Below, one piece after another: positions 26,643 to 35,795 of a stretch of 64,000 nucleotides of DNA. Source of the DNA: Candidatus Rifleibacterium amylolyticum (GTDB lineage Bacteria; Muiribacteriota; Ozemobacteria; Ozemobacterales; Ozemobacteraceae); the NCBI GenBank assembly GCA_009917695.1, contig JAACJG010000006.1:186001-250000 (forward strand). Direction: 5' to 3'. Under the pieces are notes generated by a model that did not search any database, was not told where the DNA came from, and saw only the letters and a program-made list of their open reading frames with translations. The position numbers and the translations under genes are program-made. The number at the start of each line of letters is the position of its first letter. Position 1 is the first letter of the stretch.

Positions 26643-28378
26643 AGCGTGGCTTCAACCTCACGCCAGCTCAGAAGCTCTTTCTGAATAGCAAGTTCATAAA
26701 GACTCGTGTAATCAATCTTCTTATCGACTGTGTAGTCGTAACTGGATCTTTCGAGAACTTCCTGCCAGTTGTAATAGGTAACTCTTATATCATTAGGCAT
26801 TTTGCGGCGATCAAAGTGATCTACCGAAAGATTTCCGACTATGTCCATGTTGGTCAGCTTGCGCATTGATGAGTCGGTATCGAGCTCGAGGCCACCTTCG
26901 GCATGAAAGCTGCCTTCGAGTCGCGGACTGAGGTTTCTGAACGGGTGGGTAATTCCAAATTTTGACCAGTCACTGTCATGATGAGGCTTATAAATGATCT
27001 TGCCGGTTGTCGGATTTTCGCTCGAGGTATCTCGTGATTTGTCGCGCAGCGCAATTACCCCGACACAGGAATCGAGCCCTGAATCATCTGGCAAAGTCAG
27101 CACATCACCGCCGACATAGATATTGCCTTCGACGACCAGCAGGCCTTTTCCTTTTACCCAGCCTTCAAGAAACACATCGCCTTTGATATAGGTGAGACCA
27201 TTGATTTCAACGGCACGGCTGGTATCGTGCGCCTTGGTAGGATTGCCAAAATAACGGCTGAATTTATTCGACACATCGCGCCAGTCGCCCCAACCATAGA
27301 GAGGAATGACGTTACGATAGTTGACTTCGTTTCGGCCAAAGGCTTCCTGGAAGTTAATATCGGTAAAATACTGACCGTGCGAGGGTTTTTGATCAGGATC
27401 GATCAGGCGATTCGCCAGCCGGCGATAGACTTCGGCCGGATAAAGGTTTATCTGCTTGTCGTCATACTCTTCGACCTTGCGGGTCTGCGAATGATACAGC
27501 TCTCCGCTCGATTTTTCCCACCATGGCCAGGAAAAGAGGCCCTGCCATTTGTAATACTGACGGGTAATCGGGTCATCGCTGAATTCAAGCTGAGTTTCAC
27601 TGAAATCGCCGCCGCCGTTCCAGCCGGTCCAGCCAATACCCATGTCAAGCCAGGGATGATCGAGCTCGTTGCGCATCTTCGTGAGCATCAGCCACTTTGG
27701 CAGATCGATCTTAACGCCTTCTTTCATGTAGACCTTGCCGCCTTTGACTATAAAGCCCCATGGATCCCAGAAGTCGAAGGTTTCGATCTTGAATGAATCG
27801 TGTCGTGAGCGATTCAGGTAGAGGCCGTGACTCGGCGCCACCATGCCAACGGCATTAGCATTCAGAGGCCCTTTGATCAGCATGGCCTTGAGAGTCTTCT
27901 TGACCTCGACCTGCTTGCGGGTGCGCTGAAACGAGCCGAGAGAGTTTATGGTAATAATGCCCTGACGAGCTATTTCACGTGGAACTCCCTGAGCGACAAG
28001 ATCTTCGAAAGCTTTGCGGTCAAGCTGCCAGGTCAATCTGGCCTTGACCGAACCGCCCTGCACCAAGGGCGCTACCGAGCTGTTTCCGGATGATAGTCGC
28101 GACAGGTCGATATCGACACTTCCTTCATCCTGTTTGGTTATCAGGTTGTAAAAGGGATTTTCAGGCGTGTTCATCTGACTTTTAACAGTAAACAGAGTTT
28201 CTTCGACGCCGGCTTCGGCCAGCAGCAACGAAACCGTTGCATCGACGTAGTTCTCTGACAGATAGACTTCGCCGCGCATGAAATAGATCATGCCGTAAAC
28301 TATAATGCTGATCACAGCAATTGTACATATAGTAAAAAACAGGGCGATACCCGACTTGCGGTTCTTTTTGTTTCTCAT
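26639..28378 (-). CDS. PilX-like protein with single N-terminal membrane helix
   Basis: Read from the ATG at 28378 (579 residues); AGGA lies ten nt upstream, and an ATG at 28411 would add 11 residues. The N-terminus is basic, then one hydrophobic helix (GIALFFTICTIAVISIIVYG), then the LLLAEAGVEETLF segment found in PilX-type minor pilin proteins. The remaining 500 residues are extracytoplasmic, Trp- and Gly-rich, with a strand-rich part (GLTYIKGDVFLEGWVKGKGL) resembling a beta-helix. No prepilin cleavage site is clear. It is coupled by a 4-nt overlap to the histidine kinase, an unusual partnership. Confidence 0.68.
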   Translation of the reverse strand: MRNKKNRKSGIALFFTICTIAVISIIVYGMIYFMRGEVYLSENYVDATVSLLLAEAGVEETLFTVKSQMNTPENPFYNLITKQDEGSVDIDLSRLSSGNSSVAPLVQGGSVKARLTWQLDRKAFEDLVAQGVPREIARQGIITINSLGSFQRTRKQVEVKKTLKAMLIKGPLNANAVGMVAPSHGLYLNRSRHDSFKIETFDFWDPWGFIVKGGKVYMKEGVKIDLPKWLMLTKMRNELDHPWLDMGIGWTGWNGGGDFSETQLEFSDDPITRQYYKWQGLFSWPWWEKSSGELYHSQTRKVEEYDDKQINLYPAEVYRRLANRLIDPDQKPSHGQYFTDINFQEAFGRNEVNYRNVIPLYGWGDWRDVSNKFSRYFGNPTKAHDTSRAVEINGLTYIKGDVFLEGWVKGKGLLVVEGNIYVGGDVLTLPDDSGLDSCVGVIALRDKSRDTSSENPTTGKIIYKPHHDSDWSKFGITHPFRNLSPRLEGSFHAEGGLELDTDSSMRKLTNMDIVGNLSVDHFDRRKMPNDIRVTYYNWQEVLERSSYDYTVDKKIDYTSLYELAIQKELLSWREVEATL

Positions 28379-28529
28379 AAAATCAGCTTCCTTACACGAA
28401 TCTGAGTACATTAATCATACCAGTTACCCAGCTTTAACGCAAGGTAAAGAAGTTTTAAGAATGCTGCTCAGCACTCCTGTAAATGCGGCTTTTGCCGCAT
28501 GCAGACACACAAATGCCACAACACCTCAA

Positions 28530-30155
28530 TCAGTCATGAGTGCACGGCCCTTCATGACTGCACTGGCCTTCTTGCTCCAGCTTTTGCTCAGACTCAGGCA
28601 ACGCCAGCGATTCAGAAGCGTTAACGGCGGGCGGCGCCGATAGTGTTGTCGGAGCGCTGGCATTCGCAAGCGAAGGTTTGAGCTTGCCAATGTAGAAATT
28701 GCGCGAGGCCTGGATCCATTCGATTCCATCGACTCCAGGAATAAGTGAGCGCGTGATCAGGCGATCCTGCGGGCGCATCTTTTTAACCCAGGGCGCGAAC
28801 TCTTTGCCATAGCTGTAATTGTAATGCAGATTGCGCAGAACCTGCAGATCATCTTCAGGCATCAGTGAAGACTCGAAACCAACCACATATTTCCAGGTGG
28901 CATGCGGGTAGGCAAAATAATGCATATAAAAAACCAGCATGGTATTGCTGTATATAAGGCTGTCAGGTCGCGGAACCCAGTCGGCAAGGCGCGGGTCATT
29001 GAAATGTATGGCTTCATCCATAACCCTTTCAGAATATCTGCCGCGCTCATCATGCGTGCTTAAAAATACCAGTGCCACGCAGACAAAAAGCGCCAGACAA
29101 TAGCGCACCCGAGGCAGGCGCAGCGAAGCCGACATATCGATAAGATCAGAAATGCGCAATGCCAGCCAAAAAGTGATAGCAACACGACCCCATTCACCCC
29201 AGAAACGGTTAACCATTATGCCGAGCAACCAGCCGGTTACAGCCAGCATAAAAACAGGGTCCGTGGCCAGGTCAGCCAGCTTGAAGCGGCCTTTTCTCTG
29301 CAAAAGAATCGCTATGACCGCACAGAACAGCACGAGAACCACCACTGTATTGCCAGGCTGGAATTCGCTTACCAGCTGGCGGTTAACCCGCATTTCACTG
29401 AAAATTTCAAGTGGAGCCTGAACATGAAAGCGCAGGAAATCGAGAGGATGACCCGACATCAGCGCACCCAGGAGAGTAGCAGCGACGAGACAAACGACTA
29501 AAGCGCCGGCCCGGCGCCCCTGCCCGGCCAGAAAGAAAGCCAGCGGCATCAGCAGAAAAAGATACCAGCTGCCATGAATCCATACGGCAAGCGTTAATAC
29601 TGCGATAGAGGCGACCCAGGGTCGCCACGATTTCAGATCCAGCTTCTGGCGCGTCCAGAGAGCGAGAAGGATGAGTGCGACACTGCATGAAACCAGATAT
29701 GGTCGGCCTATTATCACGCGATAGGTCGCAGCCAGATCAGAAACAGCCAGAACAGCCAGCGCGGCGACCCATGCCAGTGGCCGGGGCGAGAGTATCGCTC
29801 CGGTAATATTGAACAACAGATATAGACCGATAATCGAAAGAAGCAGAAGGTCGTCCTGATTCAGATCGAATGATCGGTGCAGGAAGCGCAAAATACTGTG
29901 CCAGCCCGGGTTGTGATCAACATCAAACTCAGGCCTGACCAGAATTACCTCACCCCATGTCTTCTCGTTTACACCATGGGCAGCATGTCTGAGAGCGTCA
30001 TCCTGCGGCATCCAGCCATAGCTTGTGATTTTGACCGGTATATAAAATAGACAGATCAGCACCAGCAACCATGCCAGGCTTTTTTCACGACCGCCGAGAG
30101 CGGCTTCGATTTTTGTCCAGAAATTGTCGGTATCTACGGCGGTCTGGTCGTTCAT
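28530..30155 (-). CDS. Multi-pass membrane protein of unknown function (GT-C-like layout)
   Basis: A 541-residue protein with about ten to eleven hydrophobic helices followed by a hydrophilic C-terminal region of about 170 residues. The first loop has GWMPQDDALRHAAHG with an Asp pair after the first helix, a position where GT-C glycosyltransferases carry catalytic acids, so a lipid-linked-sugar transferase is possible but not shown. The tail is Ala/Ser/Glu-rich and ends in SHEGPCTHD. The ATG at 30155 has AGGA close upstream; a TTG at 30173 is the alternative. It overlaps the GNAT gene only if that TTG is used. Confidence 0.7.
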   Translation of the reverse strand: MNDQTAVDTDNFWTKIEAALGGREKSLAWLLVLICLFYIPVKITSYGWMPQDDALRHAAHGVNEKTWGEVILVRPEFDVDHNPGWHSILRFLHRSFDLNQDDLLLLSIIGLYLLFNITGAILSPRPLAWVAALAVLAVSDLAATYRVIIGRPYLVSCSVALILLALWTRQKLDLKSWRPWVASIAVLTLAVWIHGSWYLFLLMPLAFFLAGQGRRAGALVVCLVAATLLGALMSGHPLDFLRFHVQAPLEIFSEMRVNRQLVSEFQPGNTVVVLVLFCAVIAILLQRKGRFKLADLATDPVFMLAVTGWLLGIMVNRFWGEWGRVAITFWLALRISDLIDMSASLRLPRVRYCLALFVCVALVFLSTHDERGRYSERVMDEAIHFNDPRLADWVPRPDSLIYSNTMLVFYMHYFAYPHATWKYVVGFESSLMPEDDLQVLRNLHYNYSYGKEFAPWVKKMRPQDRLITRSLIPGVDGIEWIQASRNFYIGKLKPSLANASAPTTLSAPPAVNASESLALPESEQKLEQEGQCSHEGPCTHD

Positions 30156-30162
30156 CTTTTCC

Positions 30163-30639
30163 TCACTGTCCAACTTTGTCGCTTTGCAGATCGAGTCGTA
30201 ACAGCCAGCGCGGTTCGCCCTTCTGCGGGTGATCTGATAATTCTGCCTTCTTGTAAAAGCCTGCCTTTTCGAGATAAAGCTTTTTTGCCGCGATATTGTC
30301 CGGGTTTACCGTCAGTTCAAGATAAGCCAGACCAGCAGCACGGGCGGTTTTTACAAGATGCTGTATCATAATGGCTCCGAGACCCTGGCCATGCCGCGAA
30401 GTGTCAACGGCAAAACCAAAGACAACAGCGCCGTTATCGTGCAGGTTGCGCAATAAAACGGTTTCGGCCAGGACACAGTCGCCGTCGAGCAGGCAAAAAA
30501 CAGCTCCACTGCGGGTAAACTGCGATAAATTGAATACTGATATGCCATCGCTGCCGAAAGCCTGCGCATCGATATCAGCTATCTGCCTGAGAATGTGCCA
30601 GTCCTGAGGATCGGGACTGAAAAACCGATATTCGCTCAT
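30163..30639 (-). CDS. GNAT-family N-acetyltransferase
   Basis: A 158-residue acyl-CoA-dependent acetyltransferase. The CoA loop is RHGQGLGAIM, preceded by the strand VVFGFAVDT, and LELTVNPDNIAAKKLYLEKAGF is the usual C-terminal signature. The overall form resembles RimI-type protein or amino-acid acetyltransferases; the substrate is not known. It overlaps the upstream propeller gene by 4 nt, which suggests they work together. Confidence 0.85.
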   Translation of the reverse strand: MSEYRFFSPDPQDWHILRQIADIDAQAFGSDGISVFNLSQFTRSGAVFCLLDGDCVLAETVLLRNLHDNGAVVFGFAVDTSRHGQGLGAIMIQHLVKTARAAGLAYLELTVNPDNIAAKKLYLEKAGFYKKAELSDHPQKGEPRWLLRLDLQSDKVGQ

Positions 30640-32567
30640 TCTGTGCCCTTGCCGGTTCCCGATGACGTGACCGCTGCAATACAGGTAAGGGCTTCGTCTG
30701 CCAGCACAATCATGCTCATTTTACGATGACATGGCAGCATTTTTTTAAGCTTGTGCGGTGATGTGTAGCGCGCCAGAATCTGTCCCTCTGTGCTGATCAA
30801 GCCAAGCTGATCGAGATCGGTTCCGACCAGCACGCCGGCTTCATGAGCTGTCATCAAAGCTGGTCTACCAGTCAGTGAAACCTTGAACATTTCGCCGCGG
30901 CGCCGGTTCAAAACGATGACATCTTCATCTTCGCCGGCGACAAAAAGCGTTTCGAACTCGCGATTGTATTCAACCAGTGAAATTAAACCGCCAAGCTGAT
31001 AAGAAAAAATAACTTCAAGCTCAAGGTTGTAGATGATAACCTGGCCGGCGTTGTCGCCGAATAGAACGAATTCACCATTTGAACTCAAATTACAGCAACT
31101 GATGGTGTTTTCGAACTCAATCTGCTTTTCGACATTACCCTCTGAATTCAGCAGAAAAAGAGCTTTTTCGGAACGCAGCAGCAGCTTGTCACAAACGACA
31201 CTGAAGCTGGTAATGCGGGCATCGATGTCGATCTGATGCGAAAAGTGATCTGAAGACAGATAATATTTGCATTTGCCAAGACTGTCGAGCAATACCATGG
31301 CAGCGTCAGCAAAAAGATGAGCCCGCTTGAACTGGCCAAAGAACTTGAATATTTCGCACCCGGACAAATCGAAACCAATTACACCGGAAGACGTAACAAC
31401 TATCGCCATATCAGCTTCTGAAGATACGGCGAGATCGTTGACCCGGGTACCTGACAATCTGTAATTCCAGACCTCTTCGCCAAGATCGTTGATACAAAAA
31501 AGTTTTTCGCCGCCATCCCAGACAAGGCAGTATTCAACTCCATCCTGCCCTTTCCAGGTGTATACACGCGACTGCTGCTCAGCGCTGCCAACCAGGTCGA
31601 TGTTCCAGACCTTCATGAAAGATGATTTAACCGTTGCCGGAACCGCTTTGGCAATCGTCTCCTTGAAGACCAGGCAGTTGCTGGTCTGTCCGAGATTCTG
31701 GCCAAGCATGCCAATTTCGCCACGTTCTGTCGCATAGAAAATGGCGGAGCCATCGTCAGTAATGCATGCTTTCAGCAAACGATCGGGCATGTAATGTTCC
31801 CAGACCGGAAGACCGTTATGATCGAGCTTCACCAGCTGGCCGCCGGCACTGTAGGCTAACGATTCGCCACTTTTTGATGCGTATGAGACCCCGGCCAGAT
31901 CGCTGCCGAACGCGCCTTTCCAGATGCCGGAACCGCGTTGCAGATTCATACAGAATATATGCCCACGAACCGATAAAGCCAAGGCAACATTGCCATCACT
32001 GCTCAGTGAAATCGAGACGATACGATCGAGGCCCATGAATGCATCGAGTGGTCTGCCAGACTGATTTACAGCTCCCAGACCTTCTCCGCGGTCATCTGCG
32101 CATGGAAATGCCACGCACTCGCCACCACTGGAGATAGCCAGATCGGATGGGCGTTTCATCAGGTTGCGATACGCCCATTTGACCCGCAGGCTTCTGTCTG
32201 TTCCAATTATGGCCGGATCGGTCGTGACAAAACTGAATATCTCGCCACTGGCGCTGATGCGGCCCATTACCGCCGGAAACGGCCTCTTTCGCCAGAGCGT
32301 CGCGCCTTCCTGACCAAAAAGCACCGAATGTTTATCGCTGTCTATTCCAAGCACTTCAAGCGTGTCAGACAGAGCAATACTGACAAGATCATAGCCGGTT
32401 TTGCGGTGCCAGAGTTCCTTACCGCTGTGGTTGAACAAGCGCAGCTCGCTGTCTTTGTCGTAAACAACAAAGCTGCTATGATCGCTGGTAAATTCGACCA
32501 GGCGAAGGCCAGGAACCTGTATCTGCCAGGCCTTCTGATAACTTGTCAGGTCACTTTTTTCAGACAT
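30636..32567 (-). CDS. Beta-propeller (WD40/PQQ-like) repeat protein
   Basis: A 643-residue protein read from the ATG at 32567 (AGG four nt upstream). Repeats of about 40 residues with patterns such as GKELWHRKTGYDLVSIALSD, GLPVWEHY and GEEVWNYRLSGTRVNDLAVS occur through the whole length and indicate two beta-propellers. There is no signal peptide or membrane helix, so it is probably cytoplasmic. Such proteins are usually binding platforms. It is the first gene of a three-gene run with the GNAT and the membrane protein. Confidence 0.78.
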   Translation of the reverse strand: MSEKSDLTSYQKAWQIQVPGLRLVEFTSDHSSFVVYDKDSELRLFNHSGKELWHRKTGYDLVSIALSDTLEVLGIDSDKHSVLFGQEGATLWRKRPFPAVMGRISASGEIFSFVTTDPAIIGTDRSLRVKWAYRNLMKRPSDLAISSGGECVAFPCADDRGEGLGAVNQSGRPLDAFMGLDRIVSISLSSDGNVALALSVRGHIFCMNLQRGSGIWKGAFGSDLAGVSYASKSGESLAYSAGGQLVKLDHNGLPVWEHYMPDRLLKACITDDGSAIFYATERGEIGMLGQNLGQTSNCLVFKETIAKAVPATVKSSFMKVWNIDLVGSAEQQSRVYTWKGQDGVEYCLVWDGGEKLFCINDLGEEVWNYRLSGTRVNDLAVSSEADMAIVVTSSGVIGFDLSGCEIFKFFGQFKRAHLFADAAMVLLDSLGKCKYYLSSDHFSHQIDIDARITSFSVVCDKLLLRSEKALFLLNSEGNVEKQIEFENTISCCNLSSNGEFVLFGDNAGQVIIYNLELEVIFSYQLGGLISLVEYNREFETLFVAGEDEDVIVLNRRRGEMFKVSLTGRPALMTAHEAGVLVGTDLDQLGLISTEGQILARYTSPHKLKKMLPCHRKMSMIVLADEALTCIAAVTSSGTGKGTE

Positions 32568-32650
32568 GCTACCTAATTTACAAAGTTTCAATATTTATGC
32601 AAGATACCACATGCCGCACCTCAATTCGATTTATTTGTGCAGCAATCTTC

Positions 32651-32659
32651 TGGTATACT
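32651..32659 (+). promoter_or_regulatory. Candidate extended -10 promoter
   Basis: TGGTATACT (TGn plus TATACT, five of six to the -10 consensus) ends 27 nt before the ATG at 32687. No good -35 is seen at 17 nt, as is usual for extended -10 promoters. Confidence 0.45.
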
Positions 32660-32686
32660 CTTAAAAAATCGTAAGGCGGAGTTGCC

Positions 32687-34048
32687 ATGAAAACACGAAA
32701 AAACTATCTGAGAATAATCCTGGCCATAATTTTCCCATTGGGTATTTATGCTGCCGCAATGTCGCAGCTTGGCCCGACCATAGCGACCAACGGCATCTGG
32801 CAAGGCATCAGTTCATTCCAGGTCATCCAGGCAAAAATTGATGACAAACTTGAACGCGTCTGCCTCCCCAAAATCGAGTTCGAAGACGACATTGACCAGC
32901 AGATGCTAAAGCAGACAGTCAGCGAAGGCATTCCCACGCAAAATGCGGTTTTCCAGCTTTATCATGACGGGCTTGGCCGACCGAAAAAAGAGAATGGCAT
33001 GTATTACGCCTCGGACGTCTTTCTTAAAGACCTCAAAATGACCTATACCGCCTATCTGCGCCGCGCCGGCTACAGATTCACCGTCAGCCGGACACCTGCC
33101 TATGAAGATAAGGAACTGCTGCGTGGCGTTCTCTACAGCGACCATATAACTACCCGTATGGCCGAACTCGATAAGCAGGAAAAGGAAGATAAAGAAAAAA
33201 AAGACAAGAAACCTGAATCGCCGCGCAATCTTTCGACCATGCGCGTCACCACTATTTATGATGTGCTGCCCAAGGGAGTTATCCCCCCACGCATCCGCAA
33301 ACAGCAGGAAGAAATCGCGCGACGCATCGCCGAGCTCAAAAATCGACCCTATGAAACCGAGATTGTACAGATCGACCCCTTGCGCTGGGCCAGCGGACGC
33401 ATGGGTTTGATCCGTGAAGACGGTGTAATAAGCGGTGCCAACGTCGAAGGGCAGAAACCCGAGCTTATCATATTGCCGCCAGAGCAGCCGGGCTGGCTGA
33501 CGCCCAAAATGATCGGTGAACTCGACGGGCAACCCTGTGAATTCGTTCTGCACCGCTACGCCAATGGTCTTGAAGTGATGCAAAACTCCCGCTATCTTGT
33601 GCGGGACATCTATTTTTCGAAATGGAAACTCAGCTGGGAAGAATGGCTGGCAAAGCATGGCATCAAATATGTCGAGCCCGATCTGCTGCCAGATTTTGCC
33701 AGTGGTACCATCGCACTCGAGGTCAAACTGGTGTCAGGCAAATTCAACAGTTTGCGGGCGCCGGTTCTCTGTGAGATCGATTTTGCCAAACCCAACAAGC
33801 TGGTCGGTATGAACGAATGTTTCCGAGTTTTTCCGCCCGACCCGCGCCCCAATAATTTTGTACAATTCGCCAATAAGTTCAATGAGCTTTTCAAGGGCAA
33901 AGAAGCTGATGTCTCGATTCTTGTCTGCCCTGATGGACAGCCTTACACTGAGATCGGTCAGCGACGAGCCCGGCGCATCTACTTTCCAGAGTTGAAAGCC
34001 ACGCTTGACATGGCTCAGAATCAGGTTTTAACCGGGAAACTCAGATAA
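32687..34048 (+). CDS. Exported or membrane-anchored protein of unknown function
   Basis: A 453-residue protein whose first 25 residues are a basic start and hydrophobic helix (IILAIIFPLGIYAAA), either a signal peptide or an anchor. The rest is hydrophilic. A Lys/Glu-rich run at about residues 163-178 (DKQEKEDKEKKDKKPE) separates two parts, and both parts share similar pieces (QLYHDGLGRPKKENGMYYAS and HRYANGLEVMQNSRYLVRD), which points to an internal duplication. GGCGGAG lies before the ATG. I do not recognise a family. Confidence 0.72.
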   Translation: MKTRKNYLRIILAIIFPLGIYAAAMSQLGPTIATNGIWQGISSFQVIQAKIDDKLERVCLPKIEFEDDIDQQMLKQTVSEGIPTQNAVFQLYHDGLGRPKKENGMYYASDVFLKDLKMTYTAYLRRAGYRFTVSRTPAYEDKELLRGVLYSDHITTRMAELDKQEKEDKEKKDKKPESPRNLSTMRVTTIYDVLPKGVIPPRIRKQQEEIARRIAELKNRPYETEIVQIDPLRWASGRMGLIREDGVISGANVEGQKPELIILPPEQPGWLTPKMIGELDGQPCEFVLHRYANGLEVMQNSRYLVRDIYFSKWKLSWEEWLAKHGIKYVEPDLLPDFASGTIALEVKLVSGKFNSLRAPVLCEIDFAKPNKLVGMNECFRVFPPDPRPNNFVQFANKFNELFKGKEADVSILVCPDGQPYTEIGQRRARRIYFPELKATLDMAQNQVLTGKLR

Positions 34049-34108
34049 TTTGACTTGTACTGTATTGATGCAGTAGTTTTAGCAACAATCAAATCTGTGG
34101 AGGGAATG

Positions 34109-35737
34109 ATGAATAACGCGATTTTTAAAATGGCTGCCCCTGCCAACGAACCAATTTACGGTTACCTTAAAGGTTCTAAAGAAGAGAAACTGCTGACCGC
34201 AGAACTCCAGAGGCAATCAGAAAATGTCATCGAAATTCCGCTGATTATCGACGGAAAAGAAATTAAAACCGGCAAGACAGGCGAATTCAGAAACCCCTGC
34301 GACCATAAACAGGTGCTCGCCCGCTATCACATGGCTACTGAAAAAGAAGTCAAAATGGCTATCGATGCCGCCTGCAAGGCACAGAAGGTCTGGGAAAACG
34401 TGCCCTGGCAGGATCGCGCCGCCATCGCCATGAAAATTGCCCGGCTGATCGCCGAAAAGTATCGCTATAAAATCAACGCAGCCACCATGTTGGGCCAGGG
34501 CAAGAACATCTATCAGGCCGAAATCGACTCGGCCTGTGAAACCATTGATTTTTTGCGATTCAACGCCAGTTTTATGACGCAGATTTATTCAGAACAGCCA
34601 AACTCAGATGTCAGTCAGATGAACCGCCTCGAATACCGCCCACTCGAAGGCTTCGTCTTCGCCATTTCGCCGTTCAACTTCACAGCTATCGCTTCAAATC
34701 TCAGTATGTCACCAGTGATCATGGGCAATGTAGTTGTCTGGAAACCTGCTACTACAGCAATTCTATCGAATTATTACCTGATGCAGGTATACCGCGAAGC
34801 CGGCCTGCCCGATGGCGTAATCAACTTTCTGCCAGGTTCGGGCGCAACCATCGGCGGCGCTGTATTTGCCGACCCGCGCCTTGCCGGCATACACTTCACC
34901 GGCTCGACCTGGACATTCAACTCTCTCTGGAACAGCATTTCACAAAACCTCGCCAATTATCGTTCTTACCCAAAAATCGTCGGCGAAACCGGCGGCAAAG
35001 ACTTTATCTTCATTCATGAGTCAGCCGATATCGAAGCGGCAGCCGTCGGCGTTGTCAGAGGCGGTTTTGAGTTCCAGGGGCAAAAGTGTTCCGCCTGCTC
35101 ACGCGTTTATGCGCCGGCATCAAAATGGCCCGACCTTAAGAACCGAATTCTCAACATCATTGCCGATATAAAAATGGGCGATGTTCGTGATTACAAAAAC
35201 TTCGTCAATGCCGTTATCGACGAGAACTCTTTCGACTCGATCATGGGTTATATCGAAAAGGCCAAAGCCGACAAGTCCTGCAAGATTCTGGCCGGCGGCA
35301 AAGGTGACAAATCAAAGGGCTATTTCATCGAGCCGACCGTTATCGAAACCACCGACCCGAATGCGCTGACCATGCGCGAAGAAATCTTCGGGCCGGTAGT
35401 AACCATCTATGTTTACGAAGACAGTAAATACGAAGAAACCTTGCAGCTGTGCGACCAGACCTCACCTTACGCTCTTACGGGCGCAGTGTTCGCACGCGAT
35501 CGCCTGGCCGTTCTCAAGGCCTGCGAAATGCTCAAATATGCGGCTGGCAATTTCTACATTAACGACAAATGCTCTGGCGCTGTTGTCGGCATGCAGCCAT
35601 TCGGCGGCGCCCGCGGCTCGGGCACCAACGACAAAGCCGGTTGCCTGCTCAACCTCATCCGCTGGACATCGCCACGCGCCATCAAAGAAAACTACATGCC
35701 ACCGACAGAATACGGTTACCCATACATGAAAGACTGA
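34109..35737 (+). CDS. pruA: L-glutamate gamma-semialdehyde (P5C) dehydrogenase
   Basis: A 542-residue NAD-dependent aldehyde dehydrogenase that oxidises glutamate semialdehyde to glutamate, the last step of proline and arginine breakdown. Features are the catalytic Cys in FQGQKCSACSRVY, the general-base Glu in VGETGGKDF, the cofactor motif ISPFNFTAI and the ending GGARGSGTNDKAG. The length and C-terminal signature fit PruA rather than the bifunctional PutA. The second ATG of an ATGATG pair (34109) is chosen because GGAGG sits 5 nt before it. No proline dehydrogenase is seen in the window. A strong terminator follows. Confidence 0.93.
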   Translation: MNNAIFKMAAPANEPIYGYLKGSKEEKLLTAELQRQSENVIEIPLIIDGKEIKTGKTGEFRNPCDHKQVLARYHMATEKEVKMAIDAACKAQKVWENVPWQDRAAIAMKIARLIAEKYRYKINAATMLGQGKNIYQAEIDSACETIDFLRFNASFMTQIYSEQPNSDVSQMNRLEYRPLEGFVFAISPFNFTAIASNLSMSPVIMGNVVVWKPATTAILSNYYLMQVYREAGLPDGVINFLPGSGATIGGAVFADPRLAGIHFTGSTWTFNSLWNSISQNLANYRSYPKIVGETGGKDFIFIHESADIEAAAVGVVRGGFEFQGQKCSACSRVYAPASKWPDLKNRILNIIADIKMGDVRDYKNFVNAVIDENSFDSIMGYIEKAKADKSCKILAGGKGDKSKGYFIEPTVIETTDPNALTMREEIFGPVVTIYVYEDSKYEETLQLCDQTSPYALTGAVFARDRLAVLKACEMLKYAAGNFYINDKCSGAVVGMQPFGGARGSGTNDKAGCLLNLIRWTSPRAIKENYMPPTEYGYPYMKD

Positions 35738-35748
35738 GCTCAGCAAAA

Positions 35749-35784
35749 ATCCCCGCTGCCAGGATCTGGCAGCGGGGATTTTTT
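35749..35784. terminator. Bidirectional rho-independent terminator
   Basis: A perfect 13-bp stem (ATCCCCGCTGCCA paired with TGGCAGCGGGGAT) with a 5-nt loop is followed by TTTTTT and preceded by AAAAA. It stands between two converging genes and should stop transcription from both sides. Confidence 0.92.
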
Positions 35785-35795
35785 ATTGGCGGATC

